NCBI GenBank assembly: GCA_020687605.1
Contig: JAJEQY010000043.1
Coordinates: 1-30,233 of the forward strand
Reading direction: 5' to 3'
Source: Intestinimonas aquisgranensis
GTDB taxonomy: Bacteria; Bacillota; Clostridia; Oscillospirales; Oscillospiraceae
Length of the DNA stretch: 30,233 nucleotides
The notes under the pieces are model-generated. The model ran no database searches and was not told where the DNA came from. It saw nothing but the letters and a program-made list of their open reading frames with translations. Within the stretch, counting starts at the first letter, position 1. Each line of letters starts with the position of its first letter. Of the stretch, positions 24,922 to 30,233 are shown in pieces. Made by a program: the position numbers and the translations under genes.

Positions 24922-26130
24922 GTGAAAAAGAAGGGAAGCCTATCACTGGCTACTGTGTGTGCCCTGACCTGGTTTGGTCATGCCTGTGGCGCTTCCATGG
25001 CCACGGGACGTCTGGCCGTAGAATACTGTTCGCTCCATGGTCCCATCGGTCTGGTAGGAGCTGTTGTGGTTTGGATCGCTTCGGTGGTCTTTGCATGGAT
25101 CATTATGGAGTATGCCAGAATTACCAAAGCAGAAAATTACCACGATGTGGTGAAAACAATATATTGGCCCAACCGGATTTTAGGTTCGGTCATGAATGTA
25201 ATCTGGGATCTTATCACGCTGTTTTCTGTAGTGGTTGTATCCGGAACCTGTATTGCCGGCTCTGGTGCTCTGCTGGAGTCTGCCTTCGGACTGAACTATT
25301 ACCTCGGTATGCTGCTGTTTGTGGTGCTGATGTTGGTAATCTTCCTCAGCGGTGGCGGTGTGCTGAAAAAGCTGGGCGGCATTTCTGCTCCCATGTTGAT
25401 TCTGCTGATTGTCATGTGTGTCGTTATCATTACCATGGGTTGGGATAACCTGGCTGATGTCATGGCAGGAAAGCTCAACAGCCAGATCGCCCCTGGCAAA
25501 GAGAAGCTCAGTTCCGCTGTAATGGACGGCATTACCTACGGCATGACCCAAAGTGGATTTGTTGCAACGGGTATTGTATATTCCAGGCAGTTTGAAAGTC
25601 GGGCAGAGACCAACCGTGCCTGTTTACTGGGATTTGCATTCGGAGCGGCCTCTCTTATCATGTGTACTCTGGCTGCACTGGCTTGGTTCCCGGCGATCAA
25701 TGAAGAGACTCTGCCTTACCTCACAGTTCTCCAGCAGCTGAACGGAACACCGGGAATGATCTTCCGCTTGGTTTATTACGTGGTGGTCTATATTGCTTAT
25801 ATCTCCACCTCTGGCTCGCTCCTGCTGGGTGGTATTTCCAGATACAAGCTCATCCTGGGTAAGCTGGTAAAGAACGAGGCCCTTTGCACTGCAATTCTTA
25901 TCGTGTTCTTCCTGTGCGCCTCTACGGTCATCGGCTCTCTGGGCCTGAAGGCCATTGTGGATCGCGGCTATAAGCTCCTAGGCGGTATGCGCTCCTGGAC
26001 TTGGTTCTATCCTCTGCTCATTCTGGGCCCCATTTCCATTCACCGAGTAAACAAAATGCTCCGCGAAAAGGGGAAAATTACCTTCCCTGACAATGTGGAT
26101 TCCAAGTTTTCTCCTCAGAGCGAGAATTAA
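24922..26130 (+). CDS. YkvI-like multipass membrane transporter
   Basis: A 402-residue integral membrane protein with about ten hydrophobic segments. The N-terminal FGHACGASMATGR resembles the unwound first helix of LeuT/APC-fold carriers, and the whole pattern (VSGTCIAGSGALLE, GGVLKKLGG, MTQSGFVATGIVYSRQ) is like the uncharacterised YkvI family. The start is GTG 24922, with GAGGAGGAG nine bases upstream. It lies 58 bp after the flavoprotein gene and 47 bp before a second permease gene. A role in uptake of the pathway substrate or exchange of its product fits, but no substrate can be inferred. Confidence 0.72.
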   Translation: MKKKGSLSLATVCALTWFGHACGASMATGRLAVEYCSLHGPIGLVGAVVVWIASVVFAWIIMEYARITKAENYHDVVKTIYWPNRILGSVMNVIWDLITLFSVVVVSGTCIAGSGALLESAFGLNYYLGMLLFVVLMLVIFLSGGGVLKKLGGISAPMLILLIVMCVVIITMGWDNLADVMAGKLNSQIAPGKEKLSSAVMDGITYGMTQSGFVATGIVYSRQFESRAETNRACLLGFAFGAASLIMCTLAALAWFPAINEETLPYLTVLQQLNGTPGMIFRLVYYVVVYIAYISTSGSLLLGGISRYKLILGKLVKNEALCTAILIVFFLCASTVIGSLGLKAIVDRGYKLLGGMRSWTWFYPLLILGPISIHRVNKMLREKGKITFPDNVDSKFSPQSEN

Positions 26131-26177
26131 AACTTCCCCTCCCACAAGATCCATTTGAGAGATAAGGAGGAAAATCT

Positions 26178-27491
26178 ATGCAAACATCTGAAGTCATTAG
26201 CTTTATCGGAATCATTGTAGGCGTTGGCCTCTTCATTTACCTCTCGTTCAAGGGAAACAATTTGGCCGTTTCCGCTGCCATTGGTGCTTTGGTCACGATC
26301 CTCTTCAACGGTACGAATGTCGTCACCGGTATTACCGACTACTGGGTAACGGGCTTGGCGAGTGCTATCAAGTCTTACTTTATGATCTTCACCCTGGGAG
26401 GTATTTTCGGTAAGATCATGGATGTCAGCGGAGGCGCGAAAGCCATTGCCTACGCGCTGCTGAAGCTGATCCGTAAAAATAAGACGAATCCTTGCTTCTT
26501 CGCTGTTTACTTCATTGTGGTCATGTACTTTATCTGCACTTATGTGGGCATTCACGGCTTTATTGTCGTGTTCACCGTACTGCCGATTGGACGTGAACTG
26601 TACCACGACCTCAACATCCCTTGGAGATTTTACTGCTACGGTTCCGGCGGTTGTATTCCTGCATATTATTTGCTCGGCTCTGTGTCTTCTGTCCCCTCTG
26701 TGGCAGCGTCCCTGGCAGGTACCCATGTGGGTGCTGCTCCCGCAATATCCATCATGATGACTGTGATCTTTTTCATTGCCCATATGCTGGTAGTTAACTG
26801 GGACGTGAATCGTAGCATGAAGAAGGGCGAAGGCTTTTTCCCAGGCGGCAGCGAGATTTGGAAGCTGCAGATGGAGTCCTTCTCTGAAGGCGATGATCTG
26901 CCCAAGCTTTACCAGGCTGTCATTCCCATGGTGGTTATGATCGTTGTGGCAGCTTCCGGTATTCCCACAATGGTGGCACTGACCATTGGCTGCCTGCTGG
27001 GCGTAATTTTCATGTTCAATAAGCTGAGAGGCAAGATTAAGAGCACCATCAACAGCGGCGCTACCTCCGTGTTTGTAGCCCTCATCAACGTCTGCGGTGC
27101 TGCGGCTCTGGGTACCGTCATCAATAATATGGCTGGCTATAGCTTCATCAGCAATCAGCTCAACAACGTTTCTCCTCTGGTGGCTGGTGTGTTCCTGTCC
27201 ATCTTCGGCACTGTTCTGCTGGGTTCCTCTTCTTCCAGCATGCCTGCGTTCGGTGAACAGGTCGTTACTTACTTTAACGAGGCTGGGTTGAGCGCAGCTA
27301 CTTCCTTCCGCCTGATGACCAATGCCGCTAACTGGGTTTATCCACCTCACAACACCGGCGTGGTGAACGCTGCTGGTACGGGCAAGATCCCCTATAAGGA
27401 TGCTGTGTTGATTTACATCAAGAGCACAGCTCCCGCCAACACAGTGGTATTGATTGTTATGCTGGCCCTGGTCAGCTTCGGTGTGATCTGA
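26178..27491 (+). CDS. GntP-type permease
   Basis: A 437-residue inner-membrane carrier with about twelve hydrophobic segments, resembling the GntP/ion-transporter superfamily that moves gluconate and other small hydroxy- or organic acids with protons. Landmarks are FTLGGIFGKIMDVSGGAKAIAYALL (about 72-96), the IHGFIVVFTVLPIGREL stretch and LGSSSSSMPAFGEQVV near the end. GGAGG lies upstream of the ATG. As the second permease of the cluster it is the more likely importer of the carboxylic-acid substrate. A strong hairpin with T-run follows. Confidence 0.85.
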   Translation: MQTSEVISFIGIIVGVGLFIYLSFKGNNLAVSAAIGALVTILFNGTNVVTGITDYWVTGLASAIKSYFMIFTLGGIFGKIMDVSGGAKAIAYALLKLIRKNKTNPCFFAVYFIVVMYFICTYVGIHGFIVVFTVLPIGRELYHDLNIPWRFYCYGSGGCIPAYYLLGSVSSVPSVAASLAGTHVGAAPAISIMMTVIFFIAHMLVVNWDVNRSMKKGEGFFPGGSEIWKLQMESFSEGDDLPKLYQAVIPMVVMIVVAASGIPTMVALTIGCLLGVIFMFNKLRGKIKSTINSGATSVFVALINVCGAAALGTVINNMAGYSFISNQLNNVSPLVAGVFLSIFGTVLLGSSSSSMPAFGEQVVTYFNEAGLSAATSFRLMTNAANWVYPPHNTGVVNAAGTGKIPYKDAVLIYIKSTAPANTVVLIVMLALVSFGVI

Positions 27492-27509
27492 ATTACGCCC
27501 CCATTCACA

Positions 27510-27556
27510 CAGGAGGCCGTCGGCAGCATAGCTGGCGGTCTCCTGGTTCATTTTTC
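27510..27556 (+). terminator. Candidate terminator after the GntP-type permease
   Basis: A 15-bp stem (27510-27524 with 27531-27545), with three G-T pairs and a 6-nt AGCATA loop, is followed by GTTCATTTTTC. It may end or attenuate the first transcript of the cluster before the second CoA-transferase. Confidence 0.65.
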
Positions 27557-27585
27557 TATCCTTAGAATCAGAAAGGAGATTTCAT

Positions 27586-28779
27586 ATGGGTGATATGCTT
27601 CAAGGCGTTCGTGTTCTGGACTTTACTTCAAATGCCGCTGGACCTTGCTGTACTGGAATGTTAGCCGATTACGGGGCGGAAGTGATCAAGATTGAGCGTC
27701 CCAATACAGGAAATGATGAGCGCACCTATGGGATCCAAGTGGATGGTATGAGTCTCCTGGGTGCTTGGTTGAATCGGGGGAAAAAGTCTATTACTCTGGA
27801 TTTGAAAAATCCGGACGCGATTGCACTGATCAAGCGCATGGTAGTCGACTGCGATATCTTAGTGGAGAGTGCTCGGCCAGGGGTCATGGAGAAGCTAGGG
27901 CTTGGCTATCATGCGATTCATGAGATTAATCCTAAACTGGTCTATTGCTCTGTCTCAGCTTTTGGACAGGACGGACCCTACTCAAAGAAACCAGGCTATG
28001 ACCTGATTGCGCAGGCAATGTCGGGGATCATGGACTTGTGCGGTGAACAAGACGGTCCGCCGGTCAAAAGTGGCACGACGCTTTCTGACTATGTTGGTGC
28101 TATCAACGCATATGGCAGTATTATCACTGCACTTCGCTATGCCGAGCAAACTGGAATTGGGCAGTGGATAGATGTTTCGCTTCTGATGACCATGATCTAT
28201 CTCAATGGAGCTGTTGAATATCTTAATATTGGTCAGAAACTTACCCGTTCCGGCAACCATCATAATACTTTAGCACCATATGGCCTTTTTGAAGGAAGCC
28301 ATGGCCAAAGCATTGTCCTTGCAGTCATCAGTCCGAAGCTATGGGCAACCTTGTGTCAGACAATTGGCCGGCCGGAGCTTACTGACGATCCCAGGTTTTG
28401 CACACTGCAGCAGCGGCGGCTCAATGCGCCGGAGCTGATCAGAATTATTGAAGATTGGCTTAAAACATTTGATGATATTTCACAGGCAGCTGCTATTCTG
28501 GATCGAGCTGGTATTCCGTCAGCAAAGGTTTTTGATCAAGAGGATGTCATGAATGATCCCCATGTGCGAGCGCAGGGGTACTTGGTCGAGGTCCCTGTTC
28601 CAAATGGTGTGACGAGTCGGGACGGCTTTATTGCCAGAGGATGTATTGCAAAGTTTTCTGAGGCGCCAGGACAGGTCAAGAAAGCGCCTCGGGTGGGTGA
28701 GAATAATGAAGAAATATTTGCACGATATGGTTTGCGTGGTGAGGAAATCCAGGCGATGCAAAATCATGGGGATAAATGA
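27586..28779 (+). CDS. CaiB/BaiF-type (family III) CoA-transferase, second copy
   Basis: A 397-residue paralogue of the enzyme at 20514-21722, collinear over its whole length. Shared blocks include LADYGAEVIKIERP, NPKLVYCSVSAFGQDGP, PGYDLIAQAMSGIMD and GQWIDVSLL. The predicted nucleophile is again Asp168, but preceded by Ser (TTLSDYVG) instead of Gly (TVIGDYIG). The coding sequence is more A+T-rich than that of the first copy. AAAGGAGA precedes the ATG. Two such enzymes in one cluster suggest distinct acid/acyl-CoA pairs, or one for substrate entry and one for product release. No terminator is obvious after the stop. Confidence 0.93.
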   Translation: MGDMLQGVRVLDFTSNAAGPCCTGMLADYGAEVIKIERPNTGNDERTYGIQVDGMSLLGAWLNRGKKSITLDLKNPDAIALIKRMVVDCDILVESARPGVMEKLGLGYHAIHEINPKLVYCSVSAFGQDGPYSKKPGYDLIAQAMSGIMDLCGEQDGPPVKSGTTLSDYVGAINAYGSIITALRYAEQTGIGQWIDVSLLMTMIYLNGAVEYLNIGQKLTRSGNHHNTLAPYGLFEGSHGQSIVLAVISPKLWATLCQTIGRPELTDDPRFCTLQQRRLNAPELIRIIEDWLKTFDDISQAAAILDRAGIPSAKVFDQEDVMNDPHVRAQGYLVEVPVPNGVTSRDGFIARGCIAKFSEAPGQVKKAPRVGENNEEIFARYGLRGEEIQAMQNHGDK

Positions 28780-29083
28780 TAAGCTGTTATGGGATTTGAA
28801 GGCTAAAATCCGGCAATATATATAAAATATAGTTTGTCAGACAGCGCAATCCGAGCTGTACTATGGTATACTTGGCTTAAGCCGGTACATGGGATCGCCA
28901 GAAGCACTTATTTCACAGCCTGCGGTTATATGTAGGTAAAAGAAAAATGAGGGCAGGCTTCTGTAACAAATGATCCGTGTGGCTAGAATTCCTGTTTACT
29001 GGGTTCTGTCAGCCGATGTTTGAGGCCACGAGGACCACTGGAAAGAAAAACAACATTACTTGATCGAAAGGTGGTTTTGTGTC
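28780..29083. other. Intergenic region before the OYE-family gene
   Basis: 304 bp without a convincing gene. It contains a candidate promoter at 28834-28862 and a nearby TATACT (28867-28872). No -24/-12 sigma-54 element was found, so the last gene may be controlled separately or by read-through. Confidence 0.5.
28834..28862 (+). promoter_or_regulatory. Candidate sigma-A promoter of the OYE-family gene
   Basis: TTGTCA (28834-28839) and TGTACT (28857-28862) with a 17-bp spacer. The -35 is good and the -10 is moderate. The predicted leader is long, about 215 nt. Confidence 0.4.
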
Positions 29084-30172
29084 ATGCGCATGCCGTTCCA
29101 GCCATACACGTTAGCGGGCGTGCCTCTTCGCAATCATTTCGTGCGTTCTGCTACTGTCGGTCCCTTTGCCAGAGATGGACTTATTCAACCGGCGGGTATT
29201 AAACGATACCGGGCTTTAGCAGAGCAGGAAGTTGGTCTGATTATTACCGAGATGACCTATATTGCGCCAGAGGGACAAGCATCGTTGACACAACCCGGAA
29301 TTTGCTCACAAGAACAAATAGAGCGTCATGCTCAGTTAACGTCTGCAGTACATTCAGCTGGGGGCAAGATTTTTATTCAACTGAATCATGGCGGAGCAGC
29401 GAGCCTGGGAGAGTTGCCGCCAAGTCCCTCTGGAGTTCCATCTCCTTACACGAATAAACCAGCACGGATTATGACTGCAGAGGAAATAGATACAGTTGTC
29501 AATCAATTTGTACAAGCGGCCATTCATGCAAAAGATGCAAGCTATGATGGGATCCAGATCCATTGTGCACATGGATATTTGCTGAGTCAATTTATCAGTC
29601 CCTTCTTCAACCATCGGGAAGATGTTTATGGGGGAAGCATAGAGAATCGGTTCCGTTTTCCTGGAAAAGTAATTGCTGAGGTCAAAGCAGCTGTTGGCAA
29701 TGACTATCCAGTCTGTCTGAAAATAAACAGCAATGCAGAGATAGATGATGATACCTATGAGGACGATCTTATGTGGATAGGGCTCAAGTGCGCCCAACTA
29801 GGTGTTTGCGCCATTGAGGTAAGCGGACACGATTTTACACCACAAGGCAGAGCTGGAAGACACACCTATTATCTGGAACGTGCGCAAAAACTTCACCAGC
29901 AATGTGGATTGCCAGTTATGCTTGTAGGCGGAATTCGGACTATGGAAGATATAAACCGCGTACTCGACGGGGGAATTGATTTGGTTTCCATGAGCAGGCC
30001 GTTCCTGTGCCAACCCGATCTGGTGCAGCAGCTGAAAGAGGGAAAGGACTCAAAATGTGTAAGCTGCAGCAAATGCTTTGCCATGCTCAGGAAGTTTCGG
30101 GACGAAGGGCGTCTGTGTATACAACGTGAACCTGGGAGCGATCAGGTTGATCTTCCTGAATACGCCGCCTGA
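29084..30172 (+). CDS. Old Yellow Enzyme-family reductase with probable Fe-S cluster (NADH:flavin oxidoreductase)
   Basis: A 362-residue FMN TIM-barrel enzyme of the family that includes 2,4-dienoyl-CoA reductase and BaiCD/BaiH, which reduce conjugated or activated C=C bonds. The substrate-binding pair His160-x-x-His163 lies in IQIHCAHGYLLSQFISP, followed by the classic NHREDVYGGSIENRFRF. A C-terminal Cys set (325, 328, 331, 345) could bind a [4Fe-4S] cluster. Unlike FadH or BaiCD it lacks the C-terminal FAD/NAD(P) domains, so it needs an external electron donor. I chose ATG 29084, with AAAGGTGG nine bases upstream; a TTG at 29060 is possible but weaker. The stop codon touches the first 22-bp repeat at the window edge. 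Confidence 0.9.
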   Translation: MRMPFQPYTLAGVPLRNHFVRSATVGPFARDGLIQPAGIKRYRALAEQEVGLIITEMTYIAPEGQASLTQPGICSQEQIERHAQLTSAVHSAGGKIFIQLNHGGAASLGELPPSPSGVPSPYTNKPARIMTAEEIDTVVNQFVQAAIHAKDASYDGIQIHCAHGYLLSQFISPFFNHREDVYGGSIENRFRFPGKVIAEVKAAVGNDYPVCLKINSNAEIDDDTYEDDLMWIGLKCAQLGVCAIEVSGHDFTPQGRAGRHTYYLERAQKLHQQCGLPVMLVGGIRTMEDINRVLDGGIDLVSMSRPFLCQPDLVQQLKEGKDSKCVSCSKCFAMLRKFRDEGRLCIQREPGSDQVDLPEYAA

Positions 30173-30233
30173 AACGGTGCCCTTAGACCGCACGAATGGT
30201 GCAGCCAGACCGCTGAAATGGTGCATGGTCACC
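30171..30233. repeat. Three 22-bp tandem repeats, possible IS21-like element end
   Basis: GGTGC occurs at 30176, 30198 and 30220, exactly 22 bp apart, and AGACCGC at 30185 and 30207, also 22 bp apart. The shared pattern is roughly GGTGC-N4-AGACCGC-N-GAAAT; the third copy is cut by the window edge. Short tandem repeats at a terminus are known for IS21-family elements. No transposase is visible because the window ends, so the element identity is inference. Confidence 0.5.

Noticed and set aside
27586..30172. Assignment as a bile-acid 7-dehydroxylation (bai) operon from the BaiF-like and BaiCD-like proteins
   Set aside because: No BaiB ligase, BaiA dehydrogenase, BaiE dehydratase or BaiG-type carrier is present, and the OYE protein lacks the C-terminal FAD/NAD domains of BaiCD.

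Overview
The window looks like chromosomal DNA of a spore-forming, butyrate-type gut Firmicute, most likely an Oscillospiraceae relative (Flavonifractor/Intestinimonas-like). The grounds are an alpha/beta-type spore protein, an etfB-etfA-bcd butyryl-CoA dehydrogenase operon, a B12-dependent ribonucleotide reductase, consensus Firmicute promoters and Shine-Dalgarno sites, and G+C-rich codon use in the left 18 kb. The genus is an inference. No rRNA, tRNA or CRISPR array was seen.

Layout. 1-311: the edge of a decayed cheR-like chemotaxis methyltransferase. 312-5812: core energy metabolism. It holds a lone acyl-CoA dehydrogenase divergent from a MarR regulator, a small acid-soluble spore protein between two very strong terminators, and the minus-strand operon etfB-etfA-bcd with a near-consensus promoter. 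6179-8553: a polar amino-acid ABC transporter (lipoprotein, permease, ATPase). 8607-11709: an SSB-like protein with two apparent OB folds, and nrdJ, whose promoter carries two NrdR-box-like sites exactly 31 bp apart. 11911-15192: a minus-strand operon of a UBA-like membrane protein, an OmpR-type response regulator, a flavodoxin-domain protein and a sensor histidine kinase. 15416-17787: a secreted protein with a degenerate NodB-like domain, and a class V aminotransferase/cysteine desulfurase.

18154-30172: an accessory catabolic island, visibly richer in A+T, especially in the regulator, the second CoA-transferase and the terminal flavoenzyme. A sigma-54 activator with a PrpR-type sensor domain is followed by a perfect 54-bp palindromic terminator and then a textbook -24/-12 promoter (20334-20349). 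Downstream on the same strand lie a family III CoA-transferase, an atypical crotonase, an acyl-CoA dehydrogenase, a nitronate-monooxygenase/FabK-like flavoprotein, two permeases (YkvI-like and GntP-like), a second CoA-transferase and an Old Yellow Enzyme-type reductase with a probable Fe-S cluster. The coherent reading is uptake of an organic acid, activation by CoA transfer, and redox or isomerase chemistry on the thioester. The ACAD could exchange electrons with EtfAB, which is encoded in the same window. The substrate cannot be read from the sequence, and the gene set matches no pathway I know, so this is the best candidate for an undescribed system. At the right edge, three 22-bp tandem repeats begin at the last stop codon and may be the end of an IS21-like element.
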